Shown here piece by piece: positions 1 through 8,376 of a stretch of DNA of 64,000 nt (the stretch's first letter is position 1; each line of letters begins with the position of its first letter). Source of the stretch: Bacteroidota bacterium. Lineage in GTDB: Bacteria; Bacteroidota; Bacteroidia; AKYH767-A; 2013-40CM-41-45. The stretch lies in contig JADJFC010000003.1 of assembly GCA_016708785.1 (NCBI GenBank), positions 310,001 to 374,000 of the forward strand, read 5' to 3'. The notes beneath the pieces are model-generated. The model was given only the letters and a program-made list of their open reading frames with translations. It searched no databases and had not been told where the DNA came from. The position numbers were made by a program, and so were the translations under genes.

Positions 1-294
1 ATGGAAAAGGGAAGTGTTTTGTAAATTTTCCTCACTGCGTTTGATTCGAAGGTTGATTTCGGCTAAGGAAATCGTATCTCCTTTTTTGAAAGTTAATTCA
101 CGTAGAATGATGCGGGGTTTGGTGATCTTATTGCCGATCAAAACGATCTGGTCGGTGAGTAAAAGTATAGATGATGAATCGATAACTACGATCGATGTGT
201 CCGTAGAATCAGAATAAATATCAGATGAGGCATTCGATTGAAATGACGATAAAAAAAAACAAAGCAAGACACAAATTTTTAGGCAGGTATGCAT
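1..294 (-). CDS. POTRA/Omp85-like outer-membrane protein, N-terminal part only
   Basis: The gene starts at 294 and runs off the left edge, leaving 98 residues. A hydrophobic signal-like start (MHTCLKICVLLCFFLSS) is followed, from about residue 50, by a stretch reading QIVLIGNKITKPRIILREL and then KKGDTIS and NLQNTSLF. This is the usual pattern of a POTRA repeat at the N-terminus of BamA/Omp85 or surface-antigen proteins, so an outer-membrane barrel would be expected beyond the edge. It starts 6 bases after the CBS-domain gene stops, so the two are probably one transcript. Whether it is BamA itself, a TamA-like protein or another Omp85 member cannot be decided from this fragment. Confidence 0.7.
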   Translation of the reverse strand, partial: MHTCLKICVLLCFFLSSFQSNASSDIYSDSTDTSIVVIDSSSILLLTDQIVLIGNKITKPRIILRELTFKKGDTISLAEINLRIKRSEENLQNTSLFH

Positions 295-300
295 GTCGGT

Positions 301-963
301 TCATATCCCTAAATAATTCATTAATGAATCATATCTGCTTTGAATATCATCTGTGAATTCACTTTGATGATAGAATTCTTTTACAATAAAACCTCGTCTG
401 TTAAAAGAAGAAAGAATTCTTGATAGCTCCTGTTGATTGATCTTCAAAGTAAGATCAAAAGTTTCGTTTTCCGGATTTGGTGTCATGTAACTACTCATGA
501 TCCTGGCACCTTCTGCTTCAACAAGTGTTGCGATCTCACTTAGAGAATAACTCTTGATGCCAACTTCAAGAACGATAACTCCCATTGCATCTTCGAAGAT
601 TCCACTCTCAGCGTAATGTTTCAAAATATCAGCGAGTGTGATCAAACCAATGTAATGATCGGCTTCATCAAGAACAGGAATAATAGTAAGTTTATCTTTT
701 GAAATTAATTTGACAACTTCAAATACCGGTTTGTTAAATCGAACGTAAGGTCGAATCAAAGGTAATTTGTGAATGGCCAAAGGTTGGTCAAGAGAACTTA
801 ATTTGAGAATATCCTCTTCATTTGCTAAGCCAATATAATTCACTCCGTCAACAATTGGCAGATGTTCCAGACGGAATTCTTCCATCCAGTTCAATGCCTT
901 TAAACCGGTGTCACTCAGTTTAAGAGGTGGAAATGAATCATTAATTAGGTCTTTGGCAATCAT
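301..963 (-). CDS. CBS-domain pair protein with ACT-like tail
   Basis: 220 residues, cytoplasmic. Residues 1-120 form two CBS motifs (LPIVDGVNYIGLANEEDIL and IIPVLDEADHYIGLITLADIL), which as a pair usually bind adenine nucleotides. The region after about residue 128 (GVIVLEVGIKSYSLSEIATL, then GARIMSSYM) resembles an ACT-like regulatory fold, as in AcuB-type proteins. ATG at 963 is the only sensible start. It is divergent from pdxJ across about 200 bases and lies directly upstream of the POTRA gene. In many Bacteroidota a CBS gene sits near pdxJ, usually with an NAD kinase gene that is absent here. The ligand and target are unknown. Confidence 0.8.
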   Translation of the reverse strand: MIAKDLINDSFPPLKLSDTGLKALNWMEEFRLEHLPIVDGVNYIGLANEEDILKLSSLDQPLAIHKLPLIRPYVRFNKPVFEVVKLISKDKLTIIPVLDEADHYIGLITLADILKHYAESGIFEDAMGVIVLEVGIKSYSLSEIATLVEAEGARIMSSYMTPNPENETFDLTLKINQQELSRILSSFNRRGFIVKEFYHQSEFTDDIQSRYDSLMNYLGI

Positions 964-1171
964 AAGGGAATTCGTTTACGTCTTTCTGAAAATAAGGTTT
1001 TCAGCTTTCTACGGGTGTCAAACTTACGGAAATTTATCAGTTTGAGATTTTTTCTCCGGAATTCTTATCAGTACTTAATTGTTTTGTTTTCACCAATATA
1101 CAACAACTTGTGTACCATTCCTTTTCATTTCCGATCTTTATACTGATTTTTACATTTTACTGATAGTACTT

Positions 1172-1885
1172 ATGACGAAACTTAGCGTAAATATCAATAA
1201 GATAGCCACTTTGCGAAATGCACGCGGAGGCAATGTTCCTGATCTAATAAAAATTGCTATTGATCTGCAACGATTCGGTGCGGAGGGAATTACTATTCAC
1301 CCTCGACCTGATGAGAGACATATTCGTCGGCAAGATGTTTTTGATTTGAAACCTGTCGTTAAAACTGAATACAACATTGAAGGCTATCCGTCAAAAGAGT
1401 TTCTTCAATTGATAAAAGAGATAAAACCTGAACAAGCAACACTGGTACCTGACCCGCCTCATGTGCTCACTTCAAATGCCGGCTGGAATGCTCGTGAACA
1501 TAAATCTTTTCTGAAAGAGTGTATCGCTGAAATTCATTCTTATGGAGTAAGAGCTTCTGTATTTATCGATGCAGATCCGGAAATGATGATGCATGCAAAA
1601 GATACCGGGACAGACAGAATAGAGCTCTATACTGAATCATATGCAAGCCTTTATTCAGCAGGAAAAGAAAAAGCGATTGCACCTTATATTATCGCTGCTG
1701 AAAGTGCTGCTAAACTTGGATTGGGAATTAATGCAGGACACGATCTGAGTCTGGAGAATTTGAAATATTTTGCTCAGAATATTCCGCAGTTACTGGAGGT
1801 ATCCATCGGGCATGCATTGATCTCTGACGCTTTATATTTTGGTCTGGAAAATACGGTTCAACTTTACTTGCGACAGCTAAAATGA
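1172..1885 (+). CDS. pdxJ: Pyridoxine 5'-phosphate synthase PdxJ
   Basis: Condenses 3-amino-2-oxopropyl phosphate with 1-deoxy-D-xylulose 5-phosphate to give pyridoxine 5'-phosphate, the last ring-forming step of vitamin B6 synthesis; cytoplasmic. The start at 1172 gives 237 residues, normal for the family; the frame is open upstream but that part does not look like PdxJ. Family motifs are visible: LSVNINKIATLRNARGG at the start, ITIHPRPDERHI near residue 45, NAGHDL near 185 and SIGHALISDAL near 210. Its stop overlaps the next ATG (ATGA), so it is translationally coupled to the hydrolase gene. Confidence 0.95.
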   Translation: MTKLSVNINKIATLRNARGGNVPDLIKIAIDLQRFGAEGITIHPRPDERHIRRQDVFDLKPVVKTEYNIEGYPSKEFLQLIKEIKPEQATLVPDPPHVLTSNAGWNAREHKSFLKECIAEIHSYGVRASVFIDADPEMMMHAKDTGTDRIELYTESYASLYSAGKEKAIAPYIIAAESAAKLGLGINAGHDLSLENLKYFAQNIPQLLEVSIGHALISDALYFGLENTVQLYLRQLK

Positions 1886-2649
1886 AATTACACTTCAAAA
1901 AAATTGGTGAAGGAAAACCATTGTTGATTCTACATGGACTTTTCGGATTGGGCGACAATTGGGCGACATTATCAAAAGCGTTTGCCCTGAATGGATTTTG
2001 TGTGTATCAGATCGATCAACGAAATCATGGAAGAAGTGAACATAGTTTCGATTTCAATTATGCTTTCATGGCAAATGATCTGAAGTTGTTGATGGAAGAC
2101 GAGAAACTTGAAACGGCAGATCTCATTGGTCATTCAATGGGAGGGAAGACTGCCATGTTTTTCGCGCGTGAATATCCTAAGCTGGTAAATAAAATGATCG
2201 TCGCCGATATTTCTCCGTCATATTACCCTCAACATCATCACGCTGTTTTGTCTGCATTACATTCAATGGATCTTAGTCAACTTACAAGTAGAAAACAGGC
2301 AGAAGAAATTCTTCGCAATGCTCTGAACGATGAAGGCACTATACAATTCCTCCTAAAGAATCTGTATTGGAAAACAGATACTCAATTGGATTGGCGATTC
2401 GGATTACAAGAGATCGAAGACAATATTGAAATGGTTGGTGAAGCATTGCCGGGTGATGATGTGATAGCTGTTCCAACTTTGTTCTTGAAAGGAGAACGTT
2501 CAGGTTATATTCAATTTGAACAAGAAGAATTGATACACAAACGATTTTCGAATGTTGAAATAAAAACTGTACCAAATGCCGGACATTGGTTGCACGCCGA
2601 AAATCCGAAAGCGTTTTTGGAGATGAGTCTGGCATTCTTAAAGAAATAA
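1882..2649 (+). CDS. Alpha/beta-fold hydrolase (YbfF-like esterase)
   Basis: 255 residues, no signal peptide. The sequence has the alpha/beta hydrolase order: oxyanion region LHGLFGLGDNW (18-27), strand and turn IDQRNHGRSE (44-53), nucleophile elbow GHSMGGK with Ser85, an acidic residue in the FLKGERSGY region, and the catalytic His in NAGHWLHAENP near the end. This resembles YbfF-type acyl esterases; the true substrate is unknown. It overlaps pdxJ by 4 bases (ATGA). A pdxJ-hydrolase pair is common in Bacteroidota, but no role in B6 synthesis is established. Confidence 0.85.
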   Translation: MKLHFKKIGEGKPLLILHGLFGLGDNWATLSKAFALNGFCVYQIDQRNHGRSEHSFDFNYAFMANDLKLLMEDEKLETADLIGHSMGGKTAMFFAREYPKLVNKMIVADISPSYYPQHHHAVLSALHSMDLSQLTSRKQAEEILRNALNDEGTIQFLLKNLYWKTDTQLDWRFGLQEIEDNIEMVGEALPGDDVIAVPTLFLKGERSGYIQFEQEELIHKRFSNVEIKTVPNAGHWLHAENPKAFLEMSLAFLKK

Positions 2650-2658
2650 TTCATTTAT

Positions 2659-2741
2659 TTTTTCTGCGTATTCTGCGCAAATCTGCGGGAAATATTAAGC
2701 GCAATTATTTCCCGCAGATTTGCGCAGAATACGCAGAAAAA
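2659..2741. repeat. Long perfect palindrome, CTGCG-rich
   Basis: Arms 2659-2694 and 2706-2741 are perfect inverse complements (36 bases) around an 11-base loop. Each arm repeats the word (T)CTGCG three times (CTGCGTATT, CTGCGCAAAT, CTGCGGG). It lies between the hydrolase stop and a rho-independent terminator, so it is in the 3' region of the pdxJ transcript. No transposase is nearby. It looks like a dispersed REP-like intergenic element. Confidence 0.85.
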
Positions 2742-2760
2742 CCGCAGAATTGTTTTCACA

Positions 2761-2790
2761 AAAAAAGGGCCCCCTTCCGGAAGCCCTTTT
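2761..2790. terminator. Bidirectional rho-independent terminator
   Basis: Stem AAAAGGGC (2763-2770) pairs with GCCCTTTT (2783-2790), with a further CC/GG-rich inner part and A/T tracts on both sides. It sits between the convergent hydrolase (stop 2649) and DUF5689 (stop 2809) genes and can serve both. Confidence 0.8.
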
Positions 2791-2808
2791 CATTAAAAAA
2801 TATTTTTC

Positions 2809-4218
2809 TTATTGCACATCAAGTAAATTACGGATGATGATCTCTTTTGTACCGTTGAATTGTGTTAGAATTCCGGTGATCATTACTGTATCTGTCGGAT
2901 ATGTATCGTTTGCAAAAGATGCAAAATTCGAAGTGTACAACTGAATAGTACCGGTTCCATCATCGATGAAGTTAGTACTGAATCCATAGGTAGTTCCTGA
3001 ACCTGTTATAGTTCCGGCCGGAACACGAACAACTTGTCCTTCCCATGCATTATAGTTTGTGATCATGTCGGCAACTGTAGTAACACGTGGTGCAACTGTT
3101 CCGGATCCAACAGGTAGTGCATAGCCTAAACCAACTGTCGCTAATTGAAGCACTCCCTGATATGTACTCACAGCGAAGCCGCTAACAATAACTTCTAACT
3201 CAGTTCCAATTGCAAAAGTATGCGGGTCATCAAAGTGAATGTAGATCCCGGCTGTAGCATCTTGAAGATAAAGATTGCTGCTTGTTAACATTCCTGTAGA
3301 AAAATCAGAAGTAACAATTCCTTTAATTCTGCGACCGGCAGGAACATTGCCTCCTAATAGCATACGAACAGAATCAATAGGCATCAGAGTTGTTTGTCCG
3401 AATGTGCCATCGCAACGAACGTTTGGCATGTCTACGTCATATAAATCACGAATCTGTAATTCACCATCGCCATTGTATATCGTATAAACACCTTGAATAC
3501 TACCATTTCCTGTTGGGGATTGTGCCATTGCAAAAGTTGAAAAATTGGATGAATAAACAGCAAGACTTGCAGGACTTGTATTGCAGTCATTCAAATAAAG
3601 ATTCGAACCTGAAGTTGGTGCATATGTTTTACCAAAACTTACAGCATCAAATTCTACGTTCTCAAATCTGATCAATGTGTTTGTTGGGATATCTTCAGGA
3701 AAATCATCAGCTGTAGCAAGATCAAATACCATTGGAGTTACACTTAATCCCCATTGTCCTTTTACAAGATATTGACCCAGTAAATTTGCAGGGATACGTC
3801 CAACCGGATTGGTAGGAGAAGTGCCCAGTTCAAAATTTCCTTCATTATTAGAAATGTAAAGTCCTTTACATTTTACAAATACTCTGCGACCAATTGGGTA
3901 ATCAGTGTTGAAGTTGGTAACATCTACTGCAACTGCAATACCTGATGAATCTTGTTGAAGGATCATCTTTTTATAAATGTTTCCTGATGCATCGTCACCC
4001 ACTACGATTCCGGCTACAATGATATCGTCAGTGATCAATGTGCCAACAGGTCCTGTTGCATAAATTTGTAATTGTCTGATCGTATGAGTTGCTGTTAATG
4101 CAGGATCTACATTAGCAGTTGATAAGTCATCATATTCCTTCTTTACACAAGACGTGAATACAAACGCTGTTAACATCATAATGATGGCTGAGCGAAGAAT
4201 TTGAGTTGATCTTTTCAT
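2809..4218 (-). CDS. DUF5689-type lipoprotein with repeated OB-fold-like modules
   Basis: 469 residues. The N-terminus is a lipoprotein signal ending FTSC (Cys24), so the protein is membrane-anchored, probably at the outer membrane. The body appears to hold up to four OB-fold-like modules, starting near IIVAGIVVGDD, LIRFENVEFDA, RRIKGIVTSDF and QVVRVPAGTITG. Two of them end in similar phrases, ELQIRDLYDV and EIIIRNLLDV. DUF5689 and YhcR-type OB modules are found in secreted nuclease contexts. It follows the TonB receptor by 36 bases on the same strand and is probably its surface partner. Nucleic-acid binding is inferred from the fold resemblance and neighbours only. Confidence 0.8.
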   Translation of the reverse strand: MKRSTQILRSAIIMMLTAFVFTSCVKKEYDDLSTANVDPALTATHTIRQLQIYATGPVGTLITDDIIVAGIVVGDDASGNIYKKMILQQDSSGIAVAVDVTNFNTDYPIGRRVFVKCKGLYISNNEGNFELGTSPTNPVGRIPANLLGQYLVKGQWGLSVTPMVFDLATADDFPEDIPTNTLIRFENVEFDAVSFGKTYAPTSGSNLYLNDCNTSPASLAVYSSNFSTFAMAQSPTGNGSIQGVYTIYNGDGELQIRDLYDVDMPNVRCDGTFGQTTLMPIDSVRMLLGGNVPAGRRIKGIVTSDFSTGMLTSSNLYLQDATAGIYIHFDDPHTFAIGTELEVIVSGFAVSTYQGVLQLATVGLGYALPVGSGTVAPRVTTVADMITNYNAWEGQVVRVPAGTITGSGTTYGFSTNFIDDGTGTIQLYTSNFASFANDTYPTDTVMITGILTQFNGTKEIIIRNLLDVQ

Positions 4219-4254
4219 TTGTTTGATTATAATGTTTTGTTTTTTTCTAAAGGA

Positions 4255-6558
4255 TTAATTAAAACGCAATGTGATACTTGCAAAGTACGATGCACCGAAT
4301 GAGTATGCATATTTTGCAGGGAATGTATTCACATCATGTGCATCTGTGTCAAAGCGCAATTGCTCGTATGACCATGAAGTCAATTCCTGATTGTCAAGGA
4401 TGTTGGTTACTCCCAGATTAAACACAAGGAAGGTGTTTTTCTTCAGTGACTTGTATCTATTGTTCAGCTTCCAAGAATAGGATGCAGATACATCCATTGT
4501 AAACTGACCATCACGTTTCTCTTGCGATAAAATCTGCTCGAATTTCGGATCATCAGAATCAACTAAGTCAAGTGCTGATAATGTTCTACGTGCCGGATTG
4601 AATTCAGTATAGATTTCATCAAAGTAATTGAAGTTGACAAACACTGACCAGTATTGCTTTGAACGATAGGTTAGTCCTAAAGTATAAGCTGATTGAGGGC
4701 CTCCGGAAACGTGAAGGTTTTCAGCAAAAATGGCTTCGTTGGCAATAAGAACAGTGTCTTTATTATCCTGAGTTGCATAACCTGTTGGACGATTTGTGAA
4801 GATAAATTGTCCGATCGATGCTACTGCAGCTGCACTAAATCCTTTTCCAAGATTGGCATCAATTCCAAGTTCAAGTCCTGTATGACTCTTTGAAATTCCT
4901 GTCAATGTATAGTTCACAAAAGTTTTCAGATCGCCATGGTAGAATGAACGTGTATCAGTCAAATCATCAAATTGTGTAAAGTATGCAGTTGCACGTGCTC
5001 TTACTTTTGGTGCACGGAAAATATATCCTCCTTCTACAGAAGTGATTTTTTCGTTTTTAACATCAGGCACAGATAGTGAACGTGTACGTGGCGAAACATA
5101 TGTGTTTTCAAACAATGGCGCTCTGTTAATGTATGCTCCATTTACATAGAAATAATTTCTTCCGTTGTATTTATAAGTCACGCCTCCTTTAAATGCAGGG
5201 TTGGTAAAATTTTGTTTTGGGGAATCGCCATAAGAATCGTTAGCATAAACACCATTTTTTACATTACCTGTACGGTAGAAGTTATCCATTGTTAACATTC
5301 CGGAAAGGAAGAAGTCCAATTTATTGTATTTCCAGTTTCCTTGTGCCCAAACAGATGTTTTCTGTAAATGCGCAACATAATCATATCCATATCTGTCGCC
5401 TTCATAAATTTTTTGATTCGGATTGTCAAGGTTATTCTGAATAATAGAAGAGTCTTCAATTGATGTCTGATCTGCAAATTGATTTAAATCGACAAAATAA
5501 TCTCCGCCTAAAAGATCTTCAACTTCTCTGTAGTAATTCAGATCTTGTTTTTGAAATGTAAGACCTGCAGTAAAAGTCAGATTTTCGTTTATTTCTGAAT
5601 TGTAAGTTGAATTGAAACTGTAACGTGTTGCATCGGTTACGCGATTTGCAATAACGTATTTTGCAGTGTCATGAAGTTGATTTGCCTCATAAATTTTACT
5701 CCAGTTGATCTGACGCAGATCTTCATTTGAACTCATCAAGTTTGCAAGTTGAGTTGAATCCTCTGCATAGGCTTGTGGATTGTCACCATATGCCGGATCG
5801 AAGCTCGGTAAATAACGATAGTAATCAGGTCTTGGATCTGCAGCATTGTACCAGTCAATTCCTGAAACTTTGTTCTTACCTGTCTGGAAAGAAATTGCTG
5901 TTTCAAGAGTGGATTTGTCATTTATCTTCCAATCGTGTGATAAGATCGCAACTGGTTGGAAATTTCTTCCTACTGATGCATTTCTCTTTTCGCCATTGTG
6001 ATAACCCCAGTTTGGATTGTAATAGTTTGAACCTGCAAGATCATACATTTCCTGGACAGCAGCTGCACTACGTCCCGATGTAGTTTGAGCGCCAAAAACA
6101 GTTAGTGCTAAAGAGTGGCTTTTGTTTACACTTTTTTCTACTGATCCGAAGAATGATGTTCCATCGTAGAAAGTTCCATCTACATAGCCTTCTTCTGCCC
6201 AACGACGAGAAGCTGAAATTGCATAAGACCAACCTTTGCTGTTTACTCCGGAACCGTAAGTAAGTACTAAACGATTATCGTATACACGATTGGATGCAGC
6301 GTAAGAAACAGAAAGTTGTTTACGTTGTTTAGATGCACGGCTGTCAATGCTCGATCCACCACCAATTCCGCCAAATGTGTAATTCGAAGGACTAAGGCCT
6401 AACAAATTGTCACGTGAACGAACGACATCGTTCAACCCTGACCATGCATTGAATTCGACACGGCCATTAGCTAAATCTGTAATGATGGCGCCATTCATAA
6501 ATCCCGGCGCATTGTCACCATCATATCCACGTTGACGAAATCTTGCAATGCTGAACAC
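4255..6558 (-). CDS. TonB-dependent receptor, plug end and barrel (frameshifted from its N-terminus)
   Basis: This frame codes for most of an outer-membrane TonB-dependent receptor. It opens inside the plug (FSIARFRQRGYDG, then GFMNGAIITDL), continues through a long barrel rich in aromatic strands, and ends in a C-terminal Phe-containing strand (ITLRFN). No true start precedes it: the first codon is GTG inside the plug motif. The rest of the plug is in another frame, joined at a run of four A at 6559-6562 (plus strand). Adding one base gives ...NQASVFVFSIARF... and a 912-residue receptor, a normal length. It is probably intact in the organism. It sits upstream of the DUF5689 lipoprotein and divergent from the secreted endonuclease gene. 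Confidence 0.85.
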   Translation of the reverse strand: MFSIARFRQRGYDGDNAPGFMNGAIITDLANGRVEFNAWSGLNDVVRSRDNLLGLSPSNYTFGGIGGGSSIDSRASKQRKQLSVSYAASNRVYDNRLVLTYGSGVNSKGWSYAISASRRWAEEGYVDGTFYDGTSFFGSVEKSVNKSHSLALTVFGAQTTSGRSAAAVQEMYDLAGSNYYNPNWGYHNGEKRNASVGRNFQPVAILSHDWKINDKSTLETAISFQTGKNKVSGIDWYNAADPRPDYYRYLPSFDPAYGDNPQAYAEDSTQLANLMSSNEDLRQINWSKIYEANQLHDTAKYVIANRVTDATRYSFNSTYNSEINENLTFTAGLTFQKQDLNYYREVEDLLGGDYFVDLNQFADQTSIEDSSIIQNNLDNPNQKIYEGDRYGYDYVAHLQKTSVWAQGNWKYNKLDFFLSGMLTMDNFYRTGNVKNGVYANDSYGDSPKQNFTNPAFKGGVTYKYNGRNYFYVNGAYINRAPLFENTYVSPRTRSLSVPDVKNEKITSVEGGYIFRAPKVRARATAYFTQFDDLTDTRSFYHGDLKTFVNYTLTGISKSHTGLELGIDANLGKGFSAAAVASIGQFIFTNRPTGYATQDNKDTVLIANEAIFAENLHVSGGPQSAYTLGLTYRSKQYWSVFVNFNYFDEIYTEFNPARRTLSALDLVDSDDPKFEQILSQEKRDGQFTMDVSASYSWKLNNRYKSLKKNTFLVFNLGVTNILDNQELTSWSYEQLRFDTDAHDVNTFPAKYAYSFGASYFASITLRFN

Positions 6559-6992
6559 AAAACTGATGCCTGGTTAAATGGATCTCTTCCTGCTGTCAAG
6601 ACGCTTGATACGTTCTGTGCAGCGCTTTCTTTCACATCGTCATCTCCCAATGAAATAGTTGGAAGATCAGTTGTTTCGACAATGGGATTGCTTGTAACAA
6701 TAAAAGGTGTGTCAATAATTGGTTGATTAACCTCAATTGTTTCTGACATTAATCTACCGGTACCATCAGAAACTACGATCGTTTGATTGCCATAATGCAC
6801 ATTCTTAAGTTCGTAAGCTCCTAATGAATCAGACTGTGTAGTAATGTCTGTTCCTAATACAGAAATTGTTACATTTCCGAGAGGCAAATTCAGGTCATCT
6901 TTTAATACTCCCTTCATAGTTCCCGTTTGCGAAAACGCAATTGACGGAATAAATAAGATAAGGGTGAAAAGTAGTTTTTTGATTAAACTCAT
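6495..6992 (-). CDS. TonB-dependent receptor, N-terminal part (signal peptide, CarboxypepD_reg-like domain, plug start)
   Basis: The ATG at 6992 begins a clear signal peptide (MSLIKKLLFTLILFIPSIAFSQ). A carboxypeptidase-regulatory-like beta domain follows (TGTMKGVLKDD to VSDGTG, about residues 23-85), and then the plug start (SSVLTAGRDPFNQAS). After position 6559 the frame reads nonsense and stops at 6495, while the homologous continuation is in the neighbouring frame. A one-base shortfall in an A/T homopolymer explains this. An earlier in-frame ATG at 7040 would place 16 odd residues before the signal peptide and is rejected. Confidence 0.82.
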   Translation of the reverse strand: MSLIKKLLFTLILFIPSIAFSQTGTMKGVLKDDLNLPLGNVTISVLGTDITTQSDSLGAYELKNVHYGNQTIVVSDGTGRLMSETIEVNQPIIDTPFIVTSNPIVETTDLPTISLGDDDVKESAAQNVSSVLTAGRDPFNQASVLCSALQDFVNVDMMVTMRRDL

Positions 6993-7196
6993 AGTTTCTT
7001 TAATTAGTAGAAATATTTTTGGGGTGACAAAGCTAAACAAATTAGCAAAAGACCTCTAATGTAAGAGATATATTCATTATATCTTAATAATGTATTGTTA
7101 TTCAGAGAGTTTACTGATATTTTTAGCCTAAAATTACGTTTGTATGACCACTTAATTAACATTTGACACGAATTAGAACAAAGTCGATGCTTTTTG

Positions 7197-7204
7197 TATG
7201 TTTG
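7197..7204 (+). promoter_or_regulatory. Possible -7 promoter element (TATGTTTG)
   Basis: Matches the Bacteroidota -7 consensus TANNTTTG, 23 bases before the endonuclease ATG and in the divergent region with the TonB operon. No convincing -33 TTG lies at 17-23 bases, so this is a weak call. Confidence 0.35.
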
Positions 7205-7227
7205 TCGGCTATTCAAAAATAAGATAA

Positions 7228-8271
7228 ATGAGAATTAAAATTATTCTTGCTGCATTGTGTGTGTTCGCTTTAACAAATGCAAATGCGCAAAAAGCAAATT
7301 ATAAAGTTGCTCTTCTTGGATTTTACAATCTGGAGAACTTTTATGACACGATCGACGATCCTTTAACAAATGATGCTGAGTATTTACCTACGGGAACTAA
7401 ACATTATACAGGTGAAATTTACCTTGATAAAGTTGGGAATCTGGCAAAGGTAATTTCTCAAATTGGTACCGATGTTTCACCCGACGGCTTATCAATTATT
7501 GGAAATGCTGAAATTGAAAACGAAGCAGTACTAAGTGATCTTGTGCATCATCCTTTGTTGAAAAGCAGAAATTACCAGATCGTTCATTATAATTCGCCTG
7601 ATATTCGTGGGGTAGATGTTGCTTTGCTTTACAATCCAAAATACTTTACCGTTATCAGCAGCGATCACCTATTTGTTCCTTTGTTTGATGCAGATGGTTC
7701 ACCAAGATATACTCGTGACATTTTATTTGTTTACGGAAAATATGATGGAGAAGATATGTATGTAATGGTTGGTCACTGGCCTTCTCGTCGCGGTGGTGAG
7801 GAAGTAAGTGCTCCCGGTCGCGCTACAGCTGCAGGAGTGTGTAAACATAAAATTGATTCGATAACAAAGATCAATCCCGATGCAAAAATTGTGTTGATGG
7901 GCGATTTGAATGATGATCCCGTTAGTCCTAGTGTTGCAACTGTGATCGGCGCAAAAGGTGACAAAGACAAAGTGCAAAGAGGTGGAATGTTCAATCCTTG
8001 GGTGGAACCCTACAAGCAAGGCATTGGAACATTAGCTTACAATGACAGTTGGAATTTATTTGATCAGATCATGGTCTCCAGTGGGTTTTTAAGCAAAGAG
8101 CAGTCTGGTTTCTTTTACCGTGAAGCACATATCTTCAACAAACCCTGGATGCTCCAAACAGATGGACGATATAAAGGTTATCCAAAACGAACTTACGATT
8201 TTGATACATACATATCAGGTTACAGCGATCACTTTCCGACTTATTTAGTTTTGCTGAAAAAAGCTCAATAA
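7228..8271 (+). CDS. Secreted endonuclease/exonuclease/phosphatase-family protein
   Basis: 347 residues with a signal peptide (MRIKIILAALCVFALTNANAQ), so exported. Metal-dependent EEP-fold (DNase I-like) motifs are visible: FYNLENFYDT near residue 32, the catalytic Glu segment GNAEIENEAVL near 92, GHWPSRRGGE near 180, MGDLNDDP near 225 and the final SDHFPTYLVLL with the catalytic Asp-His. The family hydrolyses phosphodiester or phosphomonoester bonds in nucleic acids or lipids; the substrate is not fixed by sequence. Divergent from the TonB receptor/DUF5689 operon, which suggests a joint role in using extracellular nucleic acid or phosphate. Confidence 0.85.
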   Translation: MRIKIILAALCVFALTNANAQKANYKVALLGFYNLENFYDTIDDPLTNDAEYLPTGTKHYTGEIYLDKVGNLAKVISQIGTDVSPDGLSIIGNAEIENEAVLSDLVHHPLLKSRNYQIVHYNSPDIRGVDVALLYNPKYFTVISSDHLFVPLFDADGSPRYTRDILFVYGKYDGEDMYVMVGHWPSRRGGEEVSAPGRATAAGVCKHKIDSITKINPDAKIVLMGDLNDDPVSPSVATVIGAKGDKDKVQRGGMFNPWVEPYKQGIGTLAYNDSWNLFDQIMVSSGFLSKEQSGFFYREAHIFNKPWMLQTDGRYKGYPKRTYDFDTYISGYSDHFPTYLVLLKKAQ

Positions 8272-8376
8272 CACGGTTGATTTCTTCGCAAATCAATTAA
8301 AATTTCTTTAGTGAAAATAAATCCGATTGGTTTCAGTCGGATTTATTATTTTCGTCTCCCCAATAAAAAATTAAAA

